Positions 10,551 through 21,528 of a DNA stretch of 64,000 nucleotides are shown here, one piece after another. The notes beneath the pieces were generated by a model that saw only the letters and a program-made list of their open reading frames with translations, did no database searches and had not been told where the DNA came from. The DNA is taken from the NCBI RefSeq assembly GCF_030272615.1, contig NC_081412.1:688830083-688894082 (forward strand), given 5' to 3'. This DNA is from Cryptomeria japonica. Taxonomy: Eukaryota > Streptophyta > Pinopsida > Cupressales > Cupressaceae. Made by a program: the position numbers and the translations under genes. Each line of letters starts with the position of its first letter. The first letter of the stretch is position 1.

Positions 10551-11600
10551 TGTGTAGGGGAAAAGGCGAAACTGGGTAACTAGGACCTAATCCCACCTTA
10601 GCCAACACATTGGGAATACGAAATAGCCTTGGGAGATAGCTCACTTTGGCTACTTCTTGTGAGAAAGATAGAGCCAAGGATTATCTCTTAGGGTTTCTAT
10701 TCCTCTTGCTGTAAATGAAGATAAGATGTGAAAGATTGATCAACTAGACTAGGAGATGAATAATGAAGCATACATAAACTGAAATTGCACAAACTTGCAG
10801 ATCTAGAACTAAGATATTGAAAGAAAAGAAGGGGGAGGAATCTAAATGTGCACCTGATGCTGAAAGATGGACCAAACTGACTAGGACCAGGGCGCAACAC
10901 CCCTATCCTTGTGAATCTAACAACAAGTTGCAACTAAAGGGCAGAAATCCTGAGATCCTAAAACACCACCTTGTTAAAAATCACTGAATTTGAGGGGGAC
11001 TAGGGTGCCACACCCCTATCCTAGGTAGAACCAGGGTGTTACACCCTTGTCCCTAATGGATTTGGGGCAGTCTGAGACTTATGGGCAGTTCTGGAGCCTT
11101 TTGCAGATCTGGGAAGCCTTCCGGGTACCTATTTCTGCACCTGCAACTGAAAAAGAAGGGGGTTTGGGTGGCTATAGGGCTTTGCCTTGATCAAAAACCT
11201 ATGTTGGTGATTTCCACCTCCACAAATAGCTGATTTGTATAGTAAAATAGTGTGTGCAAGACCCTAGGATGAATGCAAACAATCTAGAGCAACCCTAAAG
11301 AGTAAACCCTAAATGCTTGTAATTGACAAAGTAAACGCTCTAAATTAATGATGCAAAGTGATATAAAGAATGAACGTAAATATGTAAATTTATGTAATGA
11401 ATCTCATGAAAAGACATGAAAACAACATGAAGTTAGACCCAACCCCTAAGGGAGGGGTATAAGCCAATCGTTAGTTGGTGATCTCCTATTATTCTTCAAT
11501 GTCTTCAAGGCTCCTAGTTGATGAGGAGTGCTTGACAAATAGCTAATGAATGCTTGATGAATTTTATTGAATATTGTTGAAGATTCCACATAGGCTTCTT
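10551..11600 (-). repeat. 5' LTR of element A-II, truncated (LTR A2)
   Basis: Left edge TGTGTAGGGGAAAAGG corresponds to TGTGTGGGGGAAAAAG of LTR A1, and similarity continues through matching blocks (AGAGCCA..., GACATGAAAACAACA, TAAGCCAATC, CTTCAATGTCTTC) to about 11,590. The last 0.5 kb, including the TGTAG start of the LTR, is missing. Three 25-bp dyad modules lie at 10,884-10,908, 10,997-11,021 and 11,028-11,052. The truncation point coincides with the left limit of element B. Confidence 0.7.
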
Positions 11601-11604
11601 ACAG

Positions 11605-11986
11605 ACGACTGGATGATGCAGGAGCAGTGGTATGTAGCTCAAAAACTCATATGTCAAATTTCATGAATTTTGCTTGCTTGCGGGACATTGCGGGGCCCAC
11701 AGAGGAAGGAAAAATAGAGTTTTGTGCTTATGTGGGTGCATTTTGCACCTATGTAAATAGGTTCTATGCCTATGTAAGGTACACAGGTGCAAGATAGGGT
11801 ACACAGGCACAGTTGTTCACTTAGGACCCTAATTTGACCAAAAATAGCACGCGGATGATCCCGAAAAGGGGGATAAGGGTAGGATAGGTAAAAATAGATA
11901 AGAAAAACCCTGATTGGTGCATGAAACAAGGAAATGCAGCCCTTAGGAGAAAACCCTAAAACTAACAAATTTGGGCCCCAATTGTG
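11605..11986 (+). promoter_or_regulatory. Upstream region of the antisense PMD gene in element B
   Basis: Non-coding on the plus strand, rich in short repeats: CCTATGTAA twice, GTACACAGG twice and GCATTTTGCACCTATGT. The last resembles, in inverted orientation, the 21-bp repeats of the B leader. A promoter for the PMD gene would have to lie here, but no clear TATA box or initiator could be singled out. Confidence 0.35.
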
Positions 11987-13880
11987 ATGCAGAGTCAACA
12001 GTATCCATTGATTACGCGGGAGAACAGACCCGATTGCTTCATGTTGCGACATAGACTCGGGAGCACGGATAGAGATACACTAGCAGGACTTGGATTATAC
12101 TACATCACATACATGCCTGAGATTAGGGCAAACACAGGACTGCTTACCGCACTAGCAGAGCGATGGCATTCAGAGACTTCCTCATTCCATCTGCCGACTG
12201 GAGAGGCGACGGTGACACTAGAGGATGTGTGGCATATCCTCCACATTCCGATTCATGGGGAGATGGTAGTATATGACCCAGTGATAGGGAGAGACTCATT
12301 GTGTAGATTATTTGAGTGCAATGCAGATGACCTTGATATCGTAGAGAGGGAGATCCGCTGGGAGACCATGGCAGCAGAGTACGATCAATGATATGTGGTG
12401 ATAGCAGTGGTTATAGCATGCCTATTAGTAGGGGACAGATGAGAAAATGGATTCCCTATTGGATGGGGAAGAGTGCTAGAGTGGATGGCGACAAAGGGGA
12501 CTTTTTATGCATGGGGACCATGCGTGCTCGCCATGTTATATTTTCAGTTGCATTAGATAGCATATCAGTGGGTTCAGACTTTGAGCTGTGAGGTCACACT
12601 ATTACAGGTATGGGCATTTGAGCATATAGCCATATGTCGACCGATTGCAGAGAGACAAGAAGTACCATGTCGACCATATGTGTACTATTATGGGGGTACA
12701 CTGAGACAGGGTCCATTTGGATACATACTGTATTGGCGACATGAGCTAGACAGATTGAGAGATTTCACATGGAGGCCATATCTTGATTGCCCTGGATGGT
12801 CAGATGATAGTGATGAGCTACCATATTGCAGACAGGAGAGATACCTGATTGGGTGACTAGTGAACCACCAGAGAGTGATTGAGATGTACCTACTAGAGAG
12901 AGTCAGATGACAGTTTAGAGAGAGACAGGATGTACCGATAGGGACTACACACTTTGCTCGATCTCACAAAGAGACAAGTCAGTGGGGGAGGATGATTCAA
13001 CCAAACATAGCATATACCAACTTCACATAGCTATAGTGGAGACAATGGGATTGGAGATCAGATGTTGTAGATGTTGGGGCGATAGAGGAGTATGAGCGAT
13101 GGTTTGCACGACGGCAGCCAGTGCCTTTGACGGATCCTGATATTCCGGTACCTAGGAGACAGGAGGACTTCCCACTTGTTGGAGAGGAGGAGAGAGATGA
13201 TGAGGATGAAGGGGGGTGATGAGGAGGGAGATGATGAGGAGAGAGATGATGAGGACAAGGAGGATGAGGAGAGAGATGATGAGGAGGGAGATGATGAGGA
13301 CGAGGAGGATGAGGAGAGTCCTAGGTGCATGCAGCGAGATGAGTCAGATCCAACAGATCACGAGGCATGGCAGGATATACCCATAGGGCAAGAGACAGCG
13401 AGCATAGAGGAGATGTAGACATGTAGGGCCACCATAGAAAGTCAGCATGATTATATTGCCACATTAGAGAGACAGAATGCTATCTTGAGGACAGAGCAGG
13501 ATCAGTTCAGAGTAGAGATATCTAGACTGACAGTAGCTTGAGATACAGCGATAGCCCAGGCATAGCAAGCAGAACAGAGAGTGACCGAGTATATTGGGTT
13601 GATGAGGGATGCCAGTGCACATGAGATGGCATAGATTTTGGTAGAGACCAGAGATGAGATATGCCAGTTGAGGACACTATATGAGAGTGCAGTTCCACCA
13701 GAGCAGAGAACAACATCATATCAGTCACGGTCGAGGACAGAGAGCAGGCCACGCTCTCGAAGGTTAGTGAGCAGCATGGGGGTGAGTGGGCCTAGGAGAC
13801 CACCATAGCTAGGACCCGGGACAGGAGGGACATCATCCTCGAGACATAGCAGGGATGAGGAGGATAGAGGGAGCACCTAG
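11987..13880 (+). pseudogene. Plant mobile domain (PMD) gene carried antisense by Gypsy element B
   Basis: From ATG 11,987 one frame shows a PMD: LRHRLGSTDRDTLAGLGLYY, RWHSETSSFHLPTGEATVTL, EDVWHILHIPIHGE, later YAWGPCVLAML, LLQVWAFEHIAICRP, YVYYYGGTLRQGP and WRSDVVDVGAIEEYERWF. This is the domain of plant MAIN/MAIL1-type nuclear proteins and of many transposons. After residue about 405 a frame change leads into an Asp/Glu/Arg tract (13,186-13,320), a short coiled coil (IATLERQNAIL, 13,453-13,530) and a Ser/Arg-rich tail ending at 13,880. Around ten stops, mostly TGA or TAG at expected Trp, Gln or Arg codons, and one frameshift make it a pseudogene. It is convergent to the integrase of element B, inside the element, so it is inferred to be an extra antisense ORF of that retrotransposon. 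Confidence 0.8.
13186..13320 (+). repeat. Acidic-codon minisatellite in the PMD gene
   Basis: GAGGAGAGAGATGATGAGGA-type units alternate with GAGGGAGATGATGAGGA and code on the plus strand for runs of Glu, Asp and Arg. The opposite strand reads as poly-Ser, which is a shadow. Such acidic tracts expand by slippage. Confidence 0.8.
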
Positions 13881-15829
13881 TGACAGAGGCACGTGCTCCT
13901 TATGATAGAGACATATATAGGTTGACATTATGTTCTCAGCCTGCGGGCCATACTTAGGACAGACAGTCCAATTTTGTACTCTGATTATTGTTTTGATATA
14001 TGATATGATATGTAGCTATATGATGTGATGCAATGTGTTATGGCTTATGTTTACGTTCCATGTATGGATGTCTTATGCACTATTTATGTACTATCTTTGG
14101 AACATGTATGAATATATTTTTATGTTTTTGGATGCATTTATAAGATGAAATGGATAAAATGTTTCTGTATGGACTTGATATAATGCAAATGTACTAATCA
14201 ATGAATGCAAGATGCAGCTTATGTTTTTGGAGATCAGAGAACTAGACTGAACTGACTGCCCAAACTGATGGAAGAAATGTTAGTAAGAAGAAATTAGACA
14301 GAGGACAGGTAGAGATGAAGAAAAACTTGCTTTCACCAATTCATAGAAGTAGGTGAGAACCTTTATTTAATGTAGCAAAGCGGATGCAGAGAATCATGGC
14401 ATTGAAGGCCAGAGCCAAAATGCAACCCCTTTTGCAAAAGACAAACACATCACACACAAGGAATGAGTGAAGCATCCTAGGGTGCATACATCAAGGGTCG
14501 AGGTATGTGCAGCATTCCCAAAGCGAATGTACTTATCATAGACACCCAGTGATATAGTTTACCCAGTTTGTGATAAACATTCCACAAATAGCAAACACAA
14601 CAAAAAAGGAAAGGGACCATGAACCATCCCGGTCACTCTAAATCACTCAGTGATATCCTTGAGCAACATAGGAACATGATCAAAGCCAAAGATAAATCAG
14701 TAAAAAGATAAGACGCACAAATTCAACCAAGTCAAACAAACAGTCTGATCACCATTGTCAAAGGTGGAAAACAAGAATGATCATGCTGTCTGGTTTTAGG
14801 GAATGCGGTACCCCGTCTAAGATAGGACACAGTCTAGTTTCGAGTATACCACACCCTATATAAGACCCATGATAATAGTGACAAGGACAAATGATATTGA
14901 TGTTGATTGATTGACATGACAATTTTGATCAGTTTGCATGTCTGGTTTGATTGAAAAGTTCATCTGTTAATGCATGATTTCATTAAAGCACAATGTTGTA
15001 ACATGTTATCTGTTTGTTGTCTACACAAATGTTTGATCAATTTGTCGTTGGATGTATGCTCAGTGATCTGTCTATGCACAAAGGGTACCATTTATTGACA
15101 AAATGCAAAATGCCAAAGAAATTGTTTTTGGATTTTGATGTTTTGAAATTTTTTTGTTCGTTTTTCAAGACTTTATTTGACTTTTTATGGATTTTTTTCA
15201 GGACATTATTTGATTTTTAGGGATTTTTTTTTCAGGACATTATTTGATTTTTAGGGATTTTTTTTTTCAGGACATTATATGATTTTTAGGGATTTTTTCA
15301 GGACATTATATGATTTTTTTGGATTTTTTTCAGGACATTATATGAATTAGAAAGCTCCAGTAATTGATCATGACAAGGGGCACGCACCCAATGAAAATTT
15401 GAAAGACATATACAGCAACCAGGGCCAAAACATATGCATAAGGACTGGAACCTGAGTATGCAAGACAATGATGTTGACCAGTCACAGGCTTGGAACAGAA
15501 CATTGGGTCAGGACAAGGATAAGCGTGATAAATCTAGGGGGGGGGAAGCATAGCTAGGGGTCATGATAGATGACGGAGCAATAATCTTTTACACTTGGCA
15601 CCTGTTTGCTAGGTTTTCACCATGGTACTTGCCCAAAGCCCCTGTTTGCCAGGTTTTCACTAGAGGGTGAATTATTTTTCTTTACTTTTGTTCTTTTCAA
15701 TTTTTCACTTTTTATTTGATTTTTTTCTTTCACTTTGTGATTTTTTTTTTTTTTTTTTTTTGAGATTTTTTATTTTGATTTTTTTTTGTATTTTTTCAGG
15801 ATCATATTTGAAGAACTGCTAACAGAAAA
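13881..15829. other. Non-coding 3' region of element B between PMD gene and integrase
   Basis: No coding frame is supported. The part near 14,790-14,870 repeats the TCTGGTTTTAGGGAATG / TATAAGAC wording also seen in element A-II at 6,242-6,530. A T-rich tandem array occupies 15,150-15,355, and a pyrimidine-rich stretch lies at 15,670-15,800. No 3' LTR and no polypurine tract for B could be identified. Confidence 0.5.
15150..15355. repeat. 31-35 bp T-rich tandem repeat, five copies
   Basis: CAGGACATTAT recurs at 15,199, 15,233, 15,268, 15,299 and 15,331, each followed by TTGATTTTTAGGGA or a variant and a T run of changing length. Length variation of the T run explains the uneven period. Confidence 0.85.
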
Positions 15830-17194
15830 CTATGTCCTGTACTTTTGAAGGTGCATGCTATTTACAGGATCTAACAAAGGTTCACCTTCTGGGGTTGCAA
15901 GCTGATATGCCCCCGAGCCATAGGCTGCAGTAACTATGAAAGGCCCAACCCAATTAGGCTCAAACTTTCCTTTGATGATGTCAGTAGATTGTGCATTCTT
16001 CGGGTTCACCTTTAGGACCAAATCTTCCACTGCGAAGTGTCACCCTTTGACCTTCTTATTATAAGAGCGACAAAGATGGTTTTGATATGGCTACAAATGT
16101 GTCAGGGTTGTCTGACGTTTCTCATCTAACATCTCAAGCTGATGCAACTAAGAGACTCTGTGCATTTCATCATTAATCAAATGTTTCAAGGAAACACGCA
16201 AAGAGGGAATTTCCACTTCCAAGGGTAAAATGGCTTCCGCACCATACACCAAGGAATAAGGTGTTGCGCCAGTAGGTGTGCAGATGGAAGTGCGATAAGC
16301 CCATAGTGCTGGATTCAACTGTACATGCCAATCTCGACAAATGTCATTGAAAACCTTTTTCAGGATCATAATGATGGTTTTATTTGATGCTTCAGCCTGA
16401 CCATTACTTTGTGGATAATAAGGACTGGAGAAATGGTGTTGGATGTGAAATTTTTCATAGAGTTCCTTAACATCTTTATTTTTAAATGGATGACCATTAT
16501 CTGTGACAATTGCAAGGGGAACCCCATATCTGCATATGATATAATTTAGTAGAAACTTTGAAATTTGAACACCAGTGATATAGGTCATGGGGATAGCCTC
16601 GATCCATTTTGTAAAGTATTATGTGGCCGTCATGATGAATTTGTGTCCATTTGCAGATGTCAAGTGAATCTTGCCAATAAGATCTAATCCCCATTGATAA
16701 AAGGGCCACGGAGATATGACAGAGTGAAGTTCTTGAGCTAGCGCATGAATCTAATTTCCATGTATTTGACATTTGTAGCATTTCTTGACAAAATCATGAG
16801 CATCCTTTTCCATAGTGGGCCAATAATATCCAGCACGAACCAACTTTTTAGCTAGACTTAGACCATTGAAATGGCCCCCACATATACCATCATGAACCTC
16901 ATGTAAAGTTGTTTGTGCCTCGTCAGAATCCAAACACCTGAGGAGGGTGTGGTGAAAGGAATGACGGTAAAGGGTGTCTACGATGATGACATATTTGGCA
17001 GTTTGGTGGATGAAGGCTTGGCATTGGTTAGAGGAAAGGTTAGGTGGTAAGGTTTGAGATTTCAAATATTGATAGATGTCATTGTACCACGGGGAATTAG
17101 GACCAACAAGAACACACATCACATCTGCTGTCAGAATTTCAAAAGAAGGGACAAGCAACTGTTCGACCAAAAATTCACATCTGTCCATATTGTG
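15830..17194 (-). pseudogene. Integrase of Tat-lineage Gypsy element B
   Basis: The last domain of the pol frame. The zinc-binding part has HEVHDGICGGHFNG and CYKCQIHGN (HHCC pattern). The catalytic core has GLDLIGKI, IVTDNGHPF (second Asp, about 16,500) and QAEASNKT (Glu, about 16,395), so the DDE triad looks present. The C-terminal part near 15,840-16,030 has KGKFEPNWVGPFIV and ends PVNSMHLQKYRT, typical of the Tat clade and without a chromodomain. Integrase joins element cDNA to nuclear DNA. Stops occur near 16,752, at about 16,620 and between 16,030 and 16,148, so it is dead. The gene downstream, on the other strand, is the PMD gene. Confidence 0.85.
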
Positions 17195-17590
17195 GGGCAT
17201 ATTTAACATGGAAGCAATAGTTGCCATCGCATCTGCTGACTTGTTTTGAATTCTTGGAACTTGACTGAAATGGATAGCCATAAATTTTGTCTTGAAGAAA
17301 TCCACCATATGCTTGTAGGGGATAAGCTTTTCATCTTTTGTTTCATAGTCATCATTCACTTGATGGATGACTAACTGGGGATCTCCATAGACTTGCAAAT
17401 GTGTGATGTTCCAGTGGATCGCTACTTGGAGTCCTGTGACCAGAGCTTCATATTCTGCAATATTATTGGTGCAATGGAAAGTTATTCTATAGGATTTGGG
17501 AATAGCATCACCTTGAGGGGTGACAAACAATATACCCGCTCTGGACCCAAATTTGGTATGGGATCCATCAAAATATAATTTTCATTCATT
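17195..17590 (-). pseudogene. Second, archaeal-type RNase H domain of element B
   Basis: In the same frame as the rest of pol: KLYFDGSHTKFGSRAGI (about 17,540-17,585), NNIAEYEALVTGLQVAI, LQVYGDPQLVIHQVN and KSADAMATIAS. DGS, the Glu of AEYEAL and the Asp of YGDPQ supply the expected acidic residues. A second RNase H after the normal one is the hallmark of the Tat/Ogre branch of plant Ty3/Gypsy, and this places element B there. A TGA at 17,580-17,582 separates it from the previous domain. It is predicted to degrade the RNA strand during reverse transcription. Confidence 0.8.
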
Positions 17591-18031
17591 AGAAGATGTG
17601 ACAGCAAAGACTGATTCATCTAGAAAATCCGTCAACATTGGATGATCATCATGAATAGGTGCCTCTGCAAGTTGATCCGCTATGATTTGTCCTTTTATTG
17701 CCTTTCTCTCAATGTACTCAATATCAAACTCACTGAGGATCATAACCCACTTTGCTAGGCGACCTGTCAAAGCTGCCTTGCTAAACAAGTATTTCAAGGG
17801 ATCAATTTTTGCAACTAACAATGTCTGATGATTTAACATATAGTGTCAAAGTTTCTGTGTTGCAAATACCACTACTAAACATGTTTGTTCAATAGTTGAA
17901 TAATTCAGTTCATAGCCCACTAGTGTCTGACTGATATAATAAATAGCCCGTTCTTTGCCTTTCTCATCCTGTTGGGCTAAGAGAACTCCTAGTGTCATTT
18001 CAGTTGCAGAGATATACAATATGAATGGCTT
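17591..18031 (-). pseudogene. First RNase H domain of element B
   Basis: Follows the reverse transcriptase in frame: FILYISATEMTLGVLLAQQD, RAIYYISQTLVGYELNYSTI, EQTCLVVVFATQKL, and after a stop at 17,843-17,845 the connecting segment HYMLNHQTLLVAKIDPLKYL. The usual first Asp (YISAT where TxDAS is expected) appears replaced by Ser, which suggests loss of activity in this first copy, as is common where a second RNase H follows. Confidence 0.7.
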
Positions 18032-19129
18032 CCCTTCTATAGGAGGCATTAGAATAGGTGGTGATAGTAGATAATCCTTGAGAGTTTGAAATGCTGATTG
18101 ACATTGCTCAGTCCATTTAAAAGTGACACCTTTTTGCAATAAATGTTGGAAGGGATGACATTTGTCTGCCAATTGAGCTATAAACCGACGGATTGAATGT
18201 AACTTCCCTTGCAGACATCTTAGTTGATGGAGATTGGAAGGAGGAGGCATATCCATTATTGCTTTAACTTTTTCATGGTCTACTTCGATGCCTCTGTGGG
18301 AAACAATGTACCCTAATAATTTGCCGGCTGTGACACCAAAGACACATTTCTTTGGGTTGAGTCTGAGCTTGTAGGTTTCCATTCAATCAAAGATTGGGCC
18401 AAGGATGGCTAGATGACTATCTCTTGTGACGGATTTGCATAATAGGTCATCAACATAGTCTTCCATCAAAGTATGCATAAAATCATGGAAAATTGTTGTC
18501 ATAGCTCTTTGATATGTTTCTCTAGCATTTTTAAGGCCAAAGGGCATCACATTCCAGCAGTAGGTACCCCAAGCACATGTGAATGCAGTCTTATGTTGGT
18601 CTTCAGGAGCAATGCAAATTTGATTATATCCAGAAAAACCATCCATTAATGATAGCATCTCATATCCAGTAGTCATGTCAACTATGATGTCTATATTCGG
18701 CAGTGGAAAGTCATCTTTAGGGCATGCTTTATTAAGATCCCTAAAATCCGTATAGATTCTGATGCCCCCAGTTACTTTGCTAACTGGTACCAAATTTGAA
18801 ATCCAATCTGCATAATCAATTGGTCTGATAAAGCCCACATCTAATAATTTTTTTAGTTCCACTTTGACCAAGAGAGCCACCTAGGGATGCATCTTTATGA
18901 GTTTTTGTTTGACGGGCTTGGCATCTATTTTTAATGGCAAGTGATGAAGGACTAATTTAGGATCAAGGTCGGGCATATTTGCATAAGACCATGCAAAGTC
19001 GATCTTCTTCTCGAGAAAGAAATTGACAAAATCTATTCTTTCTTGTTTTGATAGAGAAGCAGCAAAATGAATGACCTTAGGGTTGTCAGGTGTACCCAAA
19101 TTTATCTCTTCGGTCATTTCCACAAGCAA
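18032..19129 (-). pseudogene. Reverse transcriptase of Tat-lineage element B
   Basis: Motifs in order: LKKLLDVGFIRPIDYADWIS, IYTDFRDLNKACPKDDFPLP, LSLMDGFSGYNQICIAPEDQ, AFTCAWGTYCWNVMPFGLKN and MEDYVDDLL (YVDD catalytic pair intact, about 18,440), then LNPKKCVFGVTAGKLLGYIV. Reverse transcriptase copies element RNA to DNA in the cytoplasmic particle. Two in-frame stops (18,881-18,883 and 18,383-18,385) interrupt the frame. The upstream end GTPDNPKVIHFAASLSKQER is the usual Tat pre-RT segment. Confidence 0.85.
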
Positions 19130-19963
19130 TGTTGATTTATCCTAACTTGATGAGGGTATGTCCAATCTTCCACCTTTGGGCACCTTAGAGAGGTTTTCAC
19201 CCGCAAGTATGTCTTTTATTTTTACTTTTTCATGATCAGAGAGTGCCTTATGGTTTTCACTTAAAGACCTATTCTTTTGATTTTTTACTTTTTCTTTTTC
19301 GTTTTTATGACTAGAAGATGGAGTTGACTCCCCAAAATATGTTGTAGAATCTAAATCAATAGCAAACCCTACCTTATGATCACCTTGTGGTATGCCTTCT
19401 CATAGTCCAAGGAATTCTGCAATTGCTTCGTCATTTTGAAAACAATCCAATTTGAGTGGTTCTTGTTGGTCCTGTTGGATAAGCTGTGGATAGACAAGGG
19501 GCATGTCATCATCGGTTTTAGGGAGAGTTAGGGCCAAGATGGTAAGGATAACGATGTCCATGGTATCACTGTCTGAACTGCTCATATCTGATTCAGAGCT
19601 TGGGTCCCAGAATGACTCTATCCAAGCGTTAGGACACGTTTTGGGAGGGGGAGTTATTTCATGTTTGTCTTCCATGGGCAAATCATCAGGGTCAAGGAAA
19701 ATATCTTCAAGGGCATAGGAGCTAGAAGAAAAGGAACTCCATTCCCATTCATTGGAATTAGTTTCGGGTTGGATATCCTCAGGTGTTGTTTCATCATCAG
19801 AGTCACGCCCTTTTCCACATGTGGTCACTTTGGTAGACGAGGTTCCAATTCGCAATGGTACAAAACCTAATCCTAAAGTTGGATGTCGCATCTTGGGTAT
19901 AATAGGTTCTAGTCTTCCTTTCTTGTCAGGGCCCAAACCACTGCAGCCATCATATCCCTTTTT
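19130..19963 (-). pseudogene. Acidic linker between protease and reverse transcriptase of element B
   Basis: In frame with both neighbours: an acidic segment rich in Asp, Glu, Ser and Pro (DDETTPEDIQPETNSNEWEW, SSESDMSSSDSDTMDIVIL) ending AIAEFLGL, then a Lys-rich stretch. Such spacers of low complexity are usual between PR and RT in Tat elements. No enzymatic motif is seen. Stops occur at about 19,400 and 19,142. Confidence 0.6.
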
Positions 19964-21316
19964 CTATAGCATAGTAAACCCTTTGCCATACCGCTCCACT
20001 GGCAACCTGACAGGTGGTGTCTCAGTTGGATCCTTATAAAGCCAATCTATGACATCATCATCCAAAGTTTCCTTGTCAAGTTCATCCCATCTTGTAAATG
20101 TAGTGGGGGGTTGATATTGAATGACTATCTTAGGTTCCTTTTGCAACAAATGTGGTTTACCATGTGATTTTGGAGATATTGGTAAATTCCCAATAAGGAA
20201 TGTTTGAGCCATTGAATACTCTCCGCATCCTTGGTCCTGTATCTTCAATTTTCCTTTGACAACATCTAACAACTCATTAGGATCCACATAATTATGTGAG
20301 TGGGCCTCTCTATTGACTAGGACTTGTTGCTGCAAGGAATCCTTTAGATTAGCACAAAATTGAAATGGATTACGATCTCCTGGAATTGTTATCTCAGTCC
20401 CATTGTAAGGATATTTTAAACACTGATGATAAGTAGATGGAATTGCTTTCATTGCGTGGATCCACGGATGGCCAAGAATCATATTGTAAGGGAGATCGAG
20501 GTCTAGGACTTGCAGGAAAGTGTTTTCTGTCACTGGACTGACTCTGATAGGCAATGAAATTACCACTTTAGATGGACACTCAACATCATCATATGCTTTG
20601 ATTGTTATTCTTCTGGAAGAATTAATGTCATTTTCTGTATAACCAAGACCAATGACCACTCTCAAGGTACATATGTTAAGACCTACTCCACCATCTATCA
20701 AGACTCGTCGGATCTTGCAATTATGGACAAAGACTTCAAGATGTAAAGGATCATTATGAGGGAGCTTATCAGGGGAAATATCGTTATCAGAAAAGGCAAC
20801 GTGTTGGGAAACAATGAGATGTCCAATTTGGGCTTGAAACTGGTCAACATCAATGTCTGTCAGGACTATGGATTCAATTAAGGCTTTATCTAAGACTGTA
20901 CGATGCATGGGGGACATTCTCAACAACTCAAGAATTGATATTTGTGCAGGTGTCTTTCCCAGATGATCTAGGAGATTATACTAACTCGTAGGAGTTGATT
21001 TGGGAGGAATTGCAGGAGTTCCTTTCAGGACTATTTTGGATCGATGAGTGGTGACTATGCAAGAAGGATCTTGTCCCTTTATTCTTATGGTGGAAACATA
21101 CTCATTTGACACTCGAAAACAATTGATGACATTTTTATAACCAGTATTGGCATAATTAAGATTCGTTGTTTGGGTAGAGTTTGAAGAGGATGCTTTACCC
21201 TTGTCATGATCAAGCAAAGGAGTTTTGAAAATTGTATGATTAGTGTTAGAGGTCGCGTTGGGCGGGTCTACCTCAATTACTCCTTGATCTAACAAGTCTT
21301 GAATCATATGTTTCAA
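19964..21316 (-). pseudogene. Aspartic protease region of element B
   Basis: The central motif is RRVLIDGGVGLNICTLRVVI (about 20,640-20,705), matching the LIDGG(A)GLNI active site of Tat-type retroviral proteases with its catalytic Asp present, followed further on by LDLPYNMILGHPWIHAM, the usual flap/C-terminal signature ILGxPWI. The N-terminal part carries SYADT-like linker and the gag/pol boundary. The frame differs from gag by one shift between 21,530 and 21,316, which could be decay or a natural frameshift. A stop at about 20,980 interrupts it. It would process the Gag-Pol polyprotein. Confidence 0.75.
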
Positions 21317-21528
21317 TTGAAAACACGATGCGGTTTATGTCCTTTTGACCAATGGTATTCACAATATGCATTATCATTCCACCAATGCGGCTTTACCAAT
21401 GGTTCTTCCTTGATATCTGGTAACTTGATAAAATTTGCTTGTATTAATTGTTTCATTACTGACTCAATAGGCTCCCCCAATGGCGTAAACTATCAAGGGG
21501 GCCCATCCATTGATTTGAAAGGTTTTCG

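Larger units (their letters stand above)
4900..11600 (-). mobile_element. Non-autonomous Gypsy element A-II (gag only)
   Basis: A 3' LTR (ending at 5,970) with an adjoining polypurine tract lies on the left and a related LTR (from 10,551) on the right. Between them, on the minus strand, are a broken gag-like region and long non-coding sequence. I found no protease, reverse transcriptase, RNase H or integrase motif in 5,971-8,000 on either strand, so the element is either an old internal deletion or a large retrotransposon derivative that depends on other elements. The primer-binding site is no longer recognisable beside 10,551. That the two LTRs belong to one element is inferred from orientation and content. 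The left limit is approximate. Confidence 0.55.

Noticed and set aside
10551-11600. LTR A2 taken as the missing 3' LTR of element B
   Set aside because: It matches LTR A1 and not 26,055-27,854, and its sequence has none of the B arrays.
11654-12052. 132-codon minus-strand frame opposite the PMD start
   Set aside because: Opposite strand of the PMD gene and its upstream repeats, no domain.
13058-13330. Poly-Ser frame on the minus strand
   Set aside because: Shadow of the acidic tract of the PMD gene.
16497-16781. 94-codon minus-strand frame overlapping B integrase
   Set aside because: Off-frame reading. The integrase motifs continue in the main pol frame on both sides.
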